Below, one piece after another: positions 26,663 to 35,500 of a DNA stretch of 64,000 nt (positions within the stretch are counted from its first letter, which is position 1; the number at the start of each line of letters is the position of its first letter). The position numbers were made by a program, and so were the translations under genes. Under the pieces are notes generated by a model. The model made no database searches. It saw nothing but the letters and a program-made list of their open reading frames with translations, and had not been told where the DNA came from. The stretch is from DATFVJ01 sp963826515 (GTDB taxonomy: Bacteria > Actinomycetota > Actinomycetes > Streptosporangiales > Streptosporangiaceae): positions 124,001 through 188,000 of the forward strand of contig CAWGXI010000003.1 of assembly GCA_963826515.1 (NCBI GenBank), written 5' to 3'.

Positions 26663-27645
26663 GACAGCGGTACTCCTTGTGGTGCGGGGTCTCCGTTGAG
26701 CTGCGCGGTGACGTGGCTGCCGGTGACGGCGAAGAACACGTCGTCGAGGTCCGGGGTATGGATCGTCAACCGTTCGACGGAGATACGGGCTTCGTGCAGC
26801 TCGTCGAGCAGGCCCCGGAGCGAGTCGACGGTGCTGTCGGCCGGGACCTGGAGGACGAGCTGGTCCTGGTCGGGTGCGGCCGCCGGAAGGAGCTCGCTCG
26901 CCGAGTAAAGCAGGTGAGGATCGGCGAAGTGGAGTCGGACGTGGCCGCCGGGAATGCGGCTCTTCAGCTCGGCGGGGGTTCCTTCGGCGACGATCCTGCC
27001 CTGGTCGAGCACCGCGATCCGGTCGGCCAGCTGGTCTGCCTCGTCGAGGTACTGGGTGGTGAGCAGGACGGTGACCCCGGCAGTAGCGAGCTCGCGGATG
27101 ATCTGCCACATGGTGCGACGGCTGCGCGGGTCCAAGCCGGTGGTGGGCTCGTCGAGGAAAATCACCCGGGGCTTGCCGACGAGGGTCATCGCCAGGTCGA
27201 GCCGTCGTCGCATCCCGCCTGAGTAGGTCGGAAGCAGCTTGTGAGCGGCGTCGGTGAGGTCGAACTGCTCCAGCAACTCGGCCACCCGCCGCCGCCCAGC
27301 CTCGCGGCCGAGGTGGCGAAGGTCGGCCATCAGCCGCAGGTTCTCGGCGCCTGTGAGCAGGTTGTCCACAGCCGAGAACTGGCCGGTGACCCCGATGACG
27401 GCCCGCGCCCCGTCGGGGTCGGTGACCACGTCGTGACCGGCGATGCGCATGGAGCCGGAATCGGCCGGGATCAGGGTGGACAGGATGCGGACCATCGTGG
27501 TCTTGCCGGCCCCGTTGGGGCCGAGAAGCGCCAAGATCGTGCCCTCCTCCACGGCCAGGCTCACCTTGTCGAGCACCAGATGGTCGTCGAACGACTTGCA
27601 CATGTCCTGGGCCAGGATCCCGCTCGCAGCGGACACGCTTGTCAT
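26659..27645 (-). CDS. ABC exporter ATPase (DrrA-like)
   Basis: 328 residues; start ATG 27645 chosen because it overlaps the regulator stop (ATGA) and begins just before the domain; longer starts lie inside the regulator gene. Walker A LLGPNGAGKTTMVRIL, signature YSGGMRRRLDLAMTLVG, Walker B RVIFLDEPTTGLDPRSRRTM and H-loop LLTTQYLDEADQLAD are intact. The C-terminal DrrA-type extension ends VERLTIHTPDLDDVFFAVTG. Energises the downstream permease. Confidence 0.9.
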   Translation of the reverse strand: MTSVSAASGILAQDMCKSFDDHLVLDKVSLAVEEGTILALLGPNGAGKTTMVRILSTLIPADSGSMRIAGHDVVTDPDGARAVIGVTGQFSAVDNLLTGAENLRLMADLRHLGREAGRRRVAELLEQFDLTDAAHKLLPTYSGGMRRRLDLAMTLVGKPRVIFLDEPTTGLDPRSRRTMWQIIRELATAGVTVLLTTQYLDEADQLADRIAVLDQGRIVAEGTPAELKSRIPGGHVRLHFADPHLLYSASELLPAAAPDQDQLVLQVPADSTVDSLRGLLDELHEARISVERLTIHTPDLDDVFFAVTGSHVTAQLNGDPAPQGVPLS

Positions 27646-28163
27646 GGCCTTCTCCGTCCTTGCCGTGTGGTCGAGTCGTCGGGAAGCTCGCCCGCGGCAC
27701 GCAGCGCCTCCCGTTGTGCTTTCCACTCCTGCTCCAAGACCGGGAGCCGCCCGACCAAGAAATCGGAGAATGCCGCCCACTCCAACAAGATCGCTTTCCG
27801 CTCAGGTGGCGCCTCGGCCAGCAGGCGCAGACCCTCTCGGGCGAGTTCGGCCATCTCCCGGTACTCGGAGACGTCGAAGCCCATCGCGTGGGACGACGAC
27901 ATGTCGATGCGCACCCGGTCCATCCGCTCGCCCGCAGCCCGGGAGCGCTGGATGAGCCCGAGGTTCTCCAACACGTTCACCGCTCCGGCGATCGCGCTCC
28001 GGCTCGCCAGCAGGGCGTCGGCCAGCTCGCTGATGCTCTGCTCGCACGGGTCGCACACCGCCAGGTAGCCGATCAGCCGACCCACCATCGGCGCCATCCC
28101 GAAGCGCCGGGCATAGAAGCGCCCGGCATGGTCGGCAAACGTGATCTCACCGTCACTGGGCAT
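27642..28163 (-). CDS. GbsR/MarR-type regulator of the ABC exporter
   Basis: 173 residues from ATG 28163 (AGGAGG site at about 28184-28189). Residues 10-80 contain a winged helix (GRLIGYLAVCDPCEQSISEL, ADALLASRSAIAGAVNVLEN, LGLIQRSRAAGERMDRVRI). Helices after it form a dimerisation region. First gene of the regulator-ATPase-permease operon, with 4-bp overlaps at both junctions. A palindrome sits over its promoter, consistent with autoregulation released by a transported ligand. Confidence 0.85.
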   Translation of the reverse strand: MPSDGEITFADHAGRFYARRFGMAPMVGRLIGYLAVCDPCEQSISELADALLASRSAIAGAVNVLENLGLIQRSRAAGERMDRVRIDMSSSHAMGFDVSEYREMAELAREGLRLLAEAPPERKAILLEWAAFSDFLVGRLPVLEQEWKAQREALRAAGELPDDSTTRQGRRRP

Positions 28164-28189
28164 GCCAACCACCCTACACAACCTCCTTA

Positions 28190-28211
28190 GATAACACAAA
28201 TCTGTGTCATC
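28190..28211. promoter_or_regulatory. Operator palindrome of the exporter operon
   Basis: GATAACACA and TGTGTCATC are inverted with 8 of 9 matches around an AATC-type centre. On the minus strand the box overlaps a TTATCT -10 candidate and directly precedes AGGAGG. Probable binding site of the GbsR-type protein. Confidence 0.6.
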
Positions 28212-28590
28212 TCAGCACCGCCACACAGACCGCATAACGCCCAGAAGGATTCGTTGCCATCACGAAATGCGGGCCAGAACCCGTGAATTGACCCTCTGCT
28301 CCCAGCCGTCGCCGTCCCCGTGCATGGCCCGTGACGGCAAGCCCGTTCATTCTTAGCCGCAGTCCGCCATGGGCATCGTGTCGTACGGTGCCGCCCTGGT
28401 TCGCTATTTGTCACTTTTATGTGATCAGAAGATTTCTGACTTAAATCTATATTGCTGTCCCGCGAGCGGGAACGTAGCGATGACGTGCAGCCGCCGCTGC
28501 CACAAGCGCACCATCCATTCACAGTAGTAGCGCGGCAGCAAGCGGGCCGGGACTGGCGTAACCGTCCCCGTCCAGGCCACGGCCCGCACC
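28212..28590. other. Intergenic region upstream of the XRE fragment
   Basis: AT-richer than its surroundings around 28395-28455 (ATTTGTCACTTTTATGTGATC then TTAAATCTATATT), which may hold a promoter. It also contains the likely missing 5' end of the following XRE-type gene in broken form. Confidence 0.35.
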
Positions 28591-28950
28591 TTGGCCATAA
28601 TGGCCAAGGCCATCGGGGTCACCGCAGATGAACTGGCCGACGCCGGGCGCGCAGACGCCGCGCGCGAACTCCGCGACACGGCCAGCCAACGGCAGCTACG
28701 CGAGCGGCTGGCCGCCATTCCCGGCCTCGGCGCACTGACAGACGACGCCAGCGACCTGGCCAGAGAAGGCGAACTGCTCCCCCTCATCGCCCGCGGCCTG
28801 GACGCCATCGAAGACAGCAAGCTCCCCGCGCGCACCAAGCACGAACTGGCGGCCCTGTTCACCAGCAACCTGCTGCACGACGCCGGCCGCCGCTACGACG
28901 AGCTGATCCTCATCGTCCGGCTCGCCGAAGCAACCCGCCCATCCGGCTGA
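28591..28950 (+). CDS. XRE-type regulator, C-terminal part
   Basis: 119 residues. The N-terminus (MAKAIGVTADELADAGRADA, ARELRDTASQRQLRERL) is what normally follows the helix-turn-helix of a Cro/CI-type protein (ALGV.P.EL..AGR.DAA). The DNA-binding helices are missing upstream. The remainder is helical with an LPARTKHELAALFTSN and RRYDELILIVRLAEA end. Either a truncated regulator or a short anti-repressor-like product. It lies 40 bp upstream of the integrase and ends just before its start site. Confidence 0.55.
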   Translation: MAIMAKAIGVTADELADAGRADAARELRDTASQRQLRERLAAIPGLGALTDDASDLAREGELLPLIARGLDAIEDSKLPARTKHELAALFTSNLLHDAGRRYDELILIVRLAEATRPSG

Positions 28951-28990
28951 CAACCAGCCGGAACGACGCCCCGAGCAAAGGAGGCAGCCG

Positions 28991-30116
28991 ATGGCCGACC
29001 GCACACCCAATTTACGATCATCGATCTACCACAGCGATACCGATGGCCGCTGGCACGGCTGGGTCACCATGGGAACGAAGGAAGACGGCTCGCTGGACCG
29101 CCGTCACCGGACCGGCGTCACCCAGGCCAACCTGACGCGAAAGGTCCAGGCGCTGGAGCGCCAGCGAGACGGCGGCGTCTTACAGATCCACCGCATCCTG
29201 TCCCGCGCCCTCAAGGTCGCCTGGAAACGCGGTAAAACCGGCCGCAACGTCGCCGCGCTCATCGACGCCCCGGTCGGTGAAGAGATCGAGATCGAGCCGC
29301 TGACCCAACGCGAGCACGCCAGATCCTCGCCACCGCCAAGAACAGGCCCGGCGGCGTTCGCTGGTCGGTCGCCCTGGCACTCGGCATCCGCCAGAGCGAG
29401 GCCCTCGGCCTGCGCTGGCAGTACGTCGACCTCGACACGGGCACCATCGAGGTCGGCTGGCAGCTCAAGCGGGCCCGCTACCGGCACGGCTGCGGCGACC
29501 CAGCCGCGCGCGCCACCGGCCGCCACCGCCGGCCCTGCCCGCCGAAGTGCAGAAAGCACAGGCACCTTAACGGCTGCGCGGCGGACTGCCGCAAGCGCGG
29601 CCACCGCTGCCCCGAGGTGAAAAGGCCGTGCCGGGACGGCTGCACCAATCACGCACGGGAATGCCCGCAGCGCACCGGCGGCGGCTGGTCCTTCGTCCGC
29701 CGCAAGGGCGTCAAACCGGGCCGCGGAAAGGCCACGCTCATCCTGGCACTCTCCCGGCCCCTCGTCGCCGACCTGCGCGCCCATCGCAAGGCCCAGCTCG
29801 CCGACCCCATCGCGGCAGGCGCGGCCTGGCACGACTGGGACCTGGTGTTCTGCGGCCGGGGCGGCGCGCCGCTGTCCGCCAGGCCGACTGGGCGGACTGG
29901 CGTGCGGTCCTCGCAGCAGCCGGCGTCCGGCCGGCCCGGGTGCACGACGCCCGCCACACAGCCGCCACGCTGCTGCTCGAACAGGGCATCGACATCCGCG
30001 TCGTGCAGCAGATCCTTGGCCACTCCCAGCTCCGCATGACCGAGCGCTATACCCACGTCACGCAGAAGCTCACCCAGCTAGCCGCCAAACGAATGGGCAA
30101 GGCCCTATGGGGATGA
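28991..30116 (+). pseudogene. Tyrosine integrase of the tRNA element, two frameshifts
   Basis: GGAGGCAGCC site, ATG 28991. Frame one: SSIYHSDTDGRWHGWVTMGT (arm-binding) and IHRILSRALKVAWKRGKTGR (core-binding). After a shift near 29325: ARQILATAKNRPGGVRW, GIRQSEALGLRWQYVDLD (catalytic Arg), a Cys-rich insert (CRKHRHLNGCAADCRKRGH, CRDGCTNHARECPQR) and ALSRPLVADLRAHRKAQL. After a second shift near 29880: VHDARHTAATLLLEQGIDIR (HxxR), VQQILGHSQLRMTERYTHV (His and Tyr nucleophile). All catalytic residues survive in pieces. The region between arm and core-binding domains is also shortened. Recent decay or two indel errors. Confidence 0.8.
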
Positions 30117-30164
30117 CAGCCATGCGACTCCTGGTCAAGAAACAACATGCATAGCATTGGGAGC

Positions 30165-30455
30165 ATGAGTGAGCCAGCGTTCACCGTGCGCGCCGAGGAC
30201 CAACCGTCGTGGGCGGAAATCGTGCAGCACGCCGAGCACGGCGAGTCCGTTTCGGTGATAGCCCACGGCGACCACGTGGCCGACATCGGGCCATCTGGCG
30301 AACTGGACCGGCTGCGCGAGACGATCGAGGTCTTGTCGGACACCGAACTGGTGCGCGACCTGCGGGAAGGGCTGGCCGATGCGCGCGCTGGCCGCGTTTT
30401 CTCCGCTGAGCAGATCGCCGCTGACCTGGCCGCCCGCGGTGCCGCTGGCGAATGA
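30165..30455 (+). CDS. Phd/YefM-type antitoxin
   Basis: 96 residues from ATG 30165 with GGGAG upstream. DQPSWAEIVQHAEHGESVSV and IAHGDHVADIGPSGEL form the compact Phd fold; the C-terminal helix DTELVRDLREGLADARAGRV then FSAEQIAADLAAR would bind the toxin. The stop overlaps the next gene by 4 bp, the classic antitoxin-toxin arrangement. The toxin is broken, so the antitoxin is probably an orphan. Confidence 0.75.
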   Translation: MSEPAFTVRAEDQPSWAEIVQHAEHGESVSVIAHGDHVADIGPSGELDRLRETIEVLSDTELVRDLREGLADARAGRVFSAEQIAADLAARGAAGE

Positions 30456-30640
30456 GCGAAGCGCCGCGCTACGCGGTCTTCTCAGGCCTGCTGCCCGCCG
30501 TCGGCTGGACAAACTCCCCCCTTCCAGCCGCTACCGCCCTGTATGAACGCCTGACCGGCCCAGTTGCCGAGAACCCATACCGGCTGGGCAAACCCCTGGA
30601 TAATCCGCAACAACAACTGCAACCAAGACTGCAACCAGAA
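30452..30640 (+). pseudogene. RelE-type toxin, frameshifted and truncated
   Basis: MSEAPRYAV at the start and AATALYERLTGPVAENPYRL then GKPLD belong to a RelE fold, but the segment between is out of frame. After GKPLD the sequence changes to a Gln-rich stretch. The catalytic C-terminal strands are missing. The open frame continues into the tRNA gene, which is not coding. Confidence 0.55.
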
Positions 30641-30684
30641 AGGATCGAAGTGTCGAACAAATTTATGAAAAAAATGCTTCTAGC

Positions 30685-30761
30685 TGGTGGGGCGGGTGGG
30701 ACTCGAACCCACGACCGGCGGATTATGAGTCCGCTGCTCTAACCGGCTGAGCTACCGCCCC
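30685..30761 (-). tRNA. tRNA with CAU anticodon (Met elongator, or Ile2)
   Basis: Folds as a standard cloverleaf: acceptor GGGGCGG/CCGCCCC, D-arm GCTC/GAGC with loop AGCCGGTTA, anticodon stem GCGGA/TCCGC with loop CTCATAA, T-arm GTGGG/CCCAC with TTCGAGT. Discriminator A and an encoded CCA follow at 30685-30688. CAU can be elongator Met or lysidine-modified Ile; the identity cannot be settled by eye. Its 3' end is the attachment site of the element to its left. Confidence 0.93.
30686..30721. repeat. Right attachment site (attR) within the tRNA gene
   Basis: 36 bp identical to 23634-23669 in the same orientation; it lies inside the intact tRNA. Confidence 0.88.
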
Positions 30762-30948
30762 GGGACGCGTGACATTACAGCAAAGCCGCACCGCCCGCGT
30801 CGAACCGGGACCCCTCGCATTCGAGACTCTGGCGCTGGCGCAGGCCCGGCGGCAGCGCCAGATCTCCCGGCGACAGCGGCCTGCAGCTTCAGACCGCAGC
30901 CGCACCAGGCTTCCGCATGAGACTCCACCGGCAGTCGCGGCCCCTCCT

Positions 30949-31593
30949 TCAGTATCGATGGCTCATCTGCATTGCCATGGCATGCTCGACCAGCGTGATC
31001 AACGTGGTCTTGGTGGATTCCCTGCTGCAGGCATCACACTGAACAATCGGCACGTGCGACCCGATCGACAGCGCATCCTGGACATCCTGGACCGCGTGCG
31101 GGAATTCGCCGTAGAAGCCGTTGATGCCCACGATGAACGGCAGGCCTGCCGCCTCGAAGTAGTCCAGCGCAGGAAACGAGTCGGCAAGCCGCCTGGTGTC
31201 GACGAGCACAACCGCGCCGATCGCCCCGTGGATCAGGTCGTCCCACATGAACCAGAAACGGTGCTGGCCCGGTGTACCGAACAGGTACAGGATCAGCCCC
31301 GCGTCGAGAGTCAACCGGCCAAAATCCATCGCGACCGTGGTCGTCGTCTTGTCCGGCACATGAGAAAGATCGTCGACATCTGTGCTCGCGACGGTCATCA
31401 CCGCCTCAGTTGTTAGAGGCATGATCTCTGACACCGAACCGACGAAGGTTGTTTTGCCAACGCCAAAGCCGCCCGCGACCACTATTTTGACGGACGTCAT
31501 CGCAGACCCGGTGGGAGAGCCCTGGGCGGCACCGTTGCCTGCCCACGAGGACGGTCCAGAAAGGCCCCCCGAACTAGAGTTTGCGTAGTCCAC
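30949..31593 (-). CDS. cvnD: Conservon small GTPase (CvnD type)
   Basis: 214 residues. ATG 31593 overlaps the DUF742 gene by 20 bp, and the N-terminal 30 residues are a Ser/Gly-rich linker. P-loop KIVVAGGFGVGKTTFVGSVS, switch-like TTTTVAMDFGRLTLD, FGTPGQHRFWFMWDDLIHGA (G3) and VLVDTRRLADSF identify the Ras-like/MglA-related family fixed at the end of conservons. The usual NKxD is replaced by GINGFYGE, as in the family. It probably relays a signal at the membrane with the kinase and Roadblock proteins. No cvnE P450 follows; the tRNA comes next. Confidence 0.92.
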   Translation of the reverse strand: MDYANSSSGGLSGPSSWAGNGAAQGSPTGSAMTSVKIVVAGGFGVGKTTFVGSVSEIMPLTTEAVMTVASTDVDDLSHVPDKTTTTVAMDFGRLTLDAGLILYLFGTPGQHRFWFMWDDLIHGAIGAVVLVDTRRLADSFPALDYFEAAGLPFIVGINGFYGEFPHAVQDVQDALSIGSHVPIVQCDACSRESTKTTLITLVEHAMAMQMSHRY

Positions 31594-32053
31594 TTAGCAC
31601 CCTTTCGAGCAGGTTAAGGTCCGGGCGTCCTTCCACATGGTCGGTCTGGTGGACCCGAACCAACCCCTCGACCGCCATGTCGGCGACGAGGACCCTGGCA
31701 ACACCCAGCGGCAGCCGAAGTACCGCGGAGATCTCGGCGACACTGCGCCAGTCGCGGCAGAAGCCGAGGATGGCCTGACATTCCGGGCTGAGAATCGACA
31801 GATCGCGCGGCTCATAGTAAGACGCCGCGACCATCGCCTCAATTTGAAGTTGATATTTCGGCTGAGTTCGCCCGCCCGTGACGGCGTACGGACGTACCAG
31901 CGGGCTAGCCACAGTATCCTCACCAGGGGCTAGCTCACTCTCACGGGACAGCGGCACGTTAACCGGAGGGTAGCTCCAGCGTAGATCACCGCGCGGGCGC
32001 AGTTCATGCGCCCCGCCGTCCCTAGTGCGGTCGTCGCGACCCGGGTCGGCCAT
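31574..32053 (-). CDS. cvnC: Conservon DUF742 protein (CvnC type)
   Basis: 159 residues. SPLVRPYAVTGGRTQPKYQL is the DUF742 signature, followed by winged-helix-like SPECQAILGFCRDWRSVAEI, SAVLRLPLGVARVLVADMAV and a conserved C-terminus LLERVLSGLRKL. The N-terminal 45 residues are variable and charged. It sits 15 bp after cvnB and overlaps cvnD. A DNA- or protein-binding adaptor in conservon signalling; biochemical role not established. Confidence 0.92.
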   Translation of the reverse strand: MADPGRDDRTRDGGAHELRPRGDLRWSYPPVNVPLSRESELAPGEDTVASPLVRPYAVTGGRTQPKYQLQIEAMVAASYYEPRDLSILSPECQAILGFCRDWRSVAEISAVLRLPLGVARVLVADMAVEGLVRVHQTDHVEGRPDLNLLERVLSGLRKL

Positions 32054-32068
32054 CGGATTCTCCTGTCA

Positions 32069-32500
32069 CTATCTGCCATCCTCCGACCACTCGGGCGGGA
32101 GCGTACTGCGCAACTGCGGCGTCAGCGCGCGCCCCACACGCTCTACCAGCAATGCCATCTCGTAAGCAATCAGCCCCATGTCGCAGTCTGCCGACGCGAG
32201 CACTGCCAGGCTGGAGCCATCGGTGATGGCCATGACGATGAGCAGGCCGCGGTGCATCTCCACCACGGTCTGCGCAACTCCACCGCCTTCGAAGATCCTG
32301 GCCGCGCCCGTCGTCAGGCTGGTGAGCCCGGACGTGACCGCGGCAAGCTGATCCACGCGATCCGGAGGGAAGCCATGGGAAGACACCACGGGCAACCCGT
32401 CGGATGACACGACGATCGCGTGGGCAACCGCCGGAACGCGTTCGACGAAGTTCGTGACCAGCCAGTTGAGATCCTTTACCGGGTGGGCTACCGGACTCAC
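32069..32500 (-). CDS. cvnB: Conservon Roadblock/LC7 protein (CvnB type)
   Basis: 143 residues, ATG overlapping the kinase stop (ATGA, 32497-32500). The fold is clear: LNWLVTNFVERVPAVAHAIV, VSSDGLPVVSSHGFPPDR, LTTGAARIFEGGGVAQTVVE and LLIVMAITDGSSLAVLASAD. Roadblock proteins act as GTPase regulators, here presumably for CvnD. Co-transcribed with cvnA, C and D. Confidence 0.93.
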   Translation of the reverse strand: MSPVAHPVKDLNWLVTNFVERVPAVAHAIVVSSDGLPVVSSHGFPPDRVDQLAAVTSGLTSLTTGAARIFEGGGVAQTVVEMHRGLLIVMAITDGSSLAVLASADCDMGLIAYEMALLVERVGRALTPQLRSTLPPEWSEDGR

Positions 32501-35500
32501 ACGTCCTCCTCGCTCTCTCCCTGTCTACCTGAACTGCCGCCAGCGGCGCGGTATCCAGCGGCCAGGCCGCCAGTCGCCGGGCCGCCAGTCGCCGGGCCGC
32601 CAGTCGCCGGGCAGCCAGTGGCCGTGCCGCCAGTGGCCGTGCCGCCACCAGTCGGGCGGCCAGTCGTCGGACCGTTAGAAGGTGGCCCGCGCAACCGCCG
32701 GTATGCGGCGGCGTGGCCTGCGCGTACGCCGCGCTGAAAACTGCCGAACCGCTCGCGCACCGCGTCCGCCGAACGAGCCGGCACCCCCGCAGTTGGCTGG
32801 TCCGCGCCAGCGGTTCCCGGCACGAGATTGGCCCGGGGAATCCGCTTAGGCAAACCGGCCGACGTGGTGCCGCCCGCGACCGGGTCCTTCACGGCCGCGG
32901 CCGCCCGCCAGCCCTCGTCAGCCGGGGACGTCCAGTTCACCGCTCTCGCAGCCCTCGGAGGATCGCTGCCAGTATGCGCACCGGCCGGCGCCCTGCCGCG
33001 GCGGAACCAGTCAGATTCCACCGCCTCGAAGATCGGCAGCCTTCCCATTTCCGCGGCATACATGGGAACGACGACGTGCCCGATACCGGAGCCAAGGCCG
33101 CCCGGCGGGAAAGGCGGCTCGGTGACATGGCCGAACTCGCCAAGCTCGCCGCCCTCGGCGAACCCGGCGGTCGACTCGGGTACGGACCCGAGGGCCAGAT
33201 CGGGGGTTGCGTCGCGTACCGGGACGCTGAACACGGACTGCACAGCCGTGGGCCGCGCGCCGCCAAGTTTCTCGATGAGCCCGCCGGGGAGCCCGCCCGC
33301 TCCAGCCAGCCCGCCCGCTCCAGCCAGCCCGCCCGCTCCAGCCAGCCCGCCCGCTCCAGCCAGCCCGCCCGCTCCAGGCAGCCCGCCCGCTCCGCGCGAC
33401 CGCTCGCGCTGCCACTCCCGCGACCGCTCGCGCTGCTCGACCGAGGCGCCGAAACGTGGCGCCCGCGCCGCGGCGACCTTATCCGCCACGGTCTTCGGCC
33501 GGGCGCTGACCGCGCTTTCGCTGGCGCGGCCGGCTGCGGCAGCGAATCGGTGTGCATCGGTTTGAGCCTCGATGGCTTCGCTGATGACCAGGTCGTCTGG
33601 CAGCCAGACCAACGCTGTGAGGCCACCGTCCTGCGCTGGTCGAAGCCGCACCCGGATACCGTGCCGCGCTGCCAGCCTGGCCACCACGAACAGGCCCATC
33701 CGCCTGGAGACCGCTACATCCACCACCGGCGGGTTATCCAGCCGCCAGTTCGCGTACGCCAAATCCTGCGTCCCCATGCCGGCGCCATGGTCGGTGATGT
33801 CGAGCAGCAGGCCACCCCCGGGCAGCAGGTCGCCCGATATCCGCACCGGGCTGTCGCCGGGCGAGAACGATGTCGCGTTCTCGGCCAGTTCGGCGATCAG
33901 GTGCACGACGTCGTTCACCGCCTGGCCATGCACAGCGATCCCGGGCTGGACGTCCAGCGAGACGCGGCTGAAGTGCTCGATCTCAGAAAGCGCCGCCCGT
34001 AGCACATCGATGAGCACGACCGGGCTGTCCCACTGCCTGATCGTCTCCTGGCCCGCGAGGACGAGCAGGTTCTCCGAGTTGCGGCGCATGCGGGTCGCCA
34101 GATGGTCCATCTGGAACAGGTTCGCGAGCCGCCCGGCGTCCGCTTCATCCAGCTCGAGATCGTCTATTAACTGGATCTGGCGCTCGACCAGGTATTGGCT
34201 ACGCCGAGACAGGTTGACGAACATCGCGTTGACGTTGGCCCGCAGCATAGCCTCGTTCGCTGCGAGCCGCAGCGCCTCGCGATGCACCTGGTCGAACGCC
34301 CGTGCCACCTCGCCGATCTCGTCGGTCGTGTCGACATCGATCGGCTTAACCTCCGGCGGCAGTTCGGCGCCGCCTGTATCGCTCAGCCTGCGCACCATTT
34401 CCGGCAGCCGGACCCCCGCCACCTCGAGCGCACCGGCGCGCAGCCGGGCAAGCGGGCGCACCATCGTCCTCGCGACGAAGGCGGTAAGTATCAATGCGAG
34501 CGCGAGGACGAGCAGGATCGCGACGGTAACAGCCAATGCCCAGGTCATCGCGTCGTGTACCAGCGAGCGCGCCCTGCTGGCAACCGAATCAGCCAGATCC
34601 TTCTCGACCGTACGCATCCTGTCGACGGTGTCCGACATCGCGCCGTACCAGTCGTGGGCCGTGATTGGGGCACTGGCCAGTGAGCGGCCTCCGCTCGCCA
34701 GTGAGATAGCGCTTTGCTCCTCCCTCAGCGCGCGAGCGGTGAGTGATCCGGAAACGGTGTCCAGGTATTCCCGGCGCTGGCCGGCGGTCGCCGAGGAATT
34801 GAACACCGCCAGGTTGCTCTGTTCGGCCGCCTCCGCCGCGGTCAGCTTGCTCAGCACACCGGGCACGAACCTGCGGGACGTCAACGCGACCTCGAGGATG
34901 GCGCGCTGCTGCGATGCCTCCTCCTTCATTCTCGAAAGCAGGCCGAGCACGCGCACCGTGTCCGCGAGGGCCGCGTCCCCGCCGCCCTGAGCGATCTCGT
35001 CGTCCATCGCGAGCATGTCGTCGATCGTCGCCGCGTATTTCCCGATGACGGCGAGCGCGGGCAACTTGGTTTGTGTCGCCGCCCTGCGCAGGCTGCCAAG
35101 GTCGTCGATCCCGGTCAAAACGACGGCGGCCTGTGCTCGCGTCTGCGCGGGGTACGCGGTCCCGATGCGATCGGCGAGCGCGGCGACCTGCCGTGCCGCC
35201 CGGTCCGTAGCGGAGTGTTCCTGGCCCAGAACGATCTTGCCAGCCGCTGGTTTGCCCCGGGCGATGTATGCGGCGGTGAAATCCCTTTCGTCTTCAAGGG
35301 ATTGAGCGAGTGAGGTGATCGCCTCACCGAGGGTTGCCATCGCCGCGACGCGCTGATAGGCCATCGCGCTTCTGCTGGCGGAAACAATCTTGATACCGCT
35401 GACGATGAGGGCCGTGACTGTCGGGATGGCGATCAGAGCGAGCAGCCGGGTGCGAACGCGCCAGTTCCTCGGCCCGCCGCGGTGATGCGCGTACTGCTGC

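Larger units (their letters stand above)
23634..30721. mobile_element. 7.1-kb integrative element in a CAU tRNA gene
   Basis: Bounded by a perfect 36-bp direct repeat of the 3' part of the tRNA gene (23634-23669 and 30686-30721). The intact tRNA is at the right end, with the integrase reading frame ending 569 bp from it. Cargo: EspR-like XRE regulator, methyltransferase and zinc-ribbon remnants, IS3-type scar, GbsR-ABC exporter operon, second XRE fragment, integrase, Phd/RelE remnant. No transfer or replication gene is visible, so it is a decayed or mobilisable element. The frameshifted integrase suggests it is locked in place. Confidence 0.8.

Noticed and set aside
25865..27700. Minus-strand frame of 611 codons
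   Set aside because: Its first half is an out-of-frame reading of the ABC ATPase; only the permease part from 26662 is real.
30452..30742. Full-length protein ending in the tRNA gene
   Set aside because: The last 30 codons are the antisense of the tRNA; only the RelE-like start is coding-derived.
32713..34002. Long + strand frames opposite cvnA
   Set aside because: Antisense shadows of the high-GC kinase gene, with no domain pattern.
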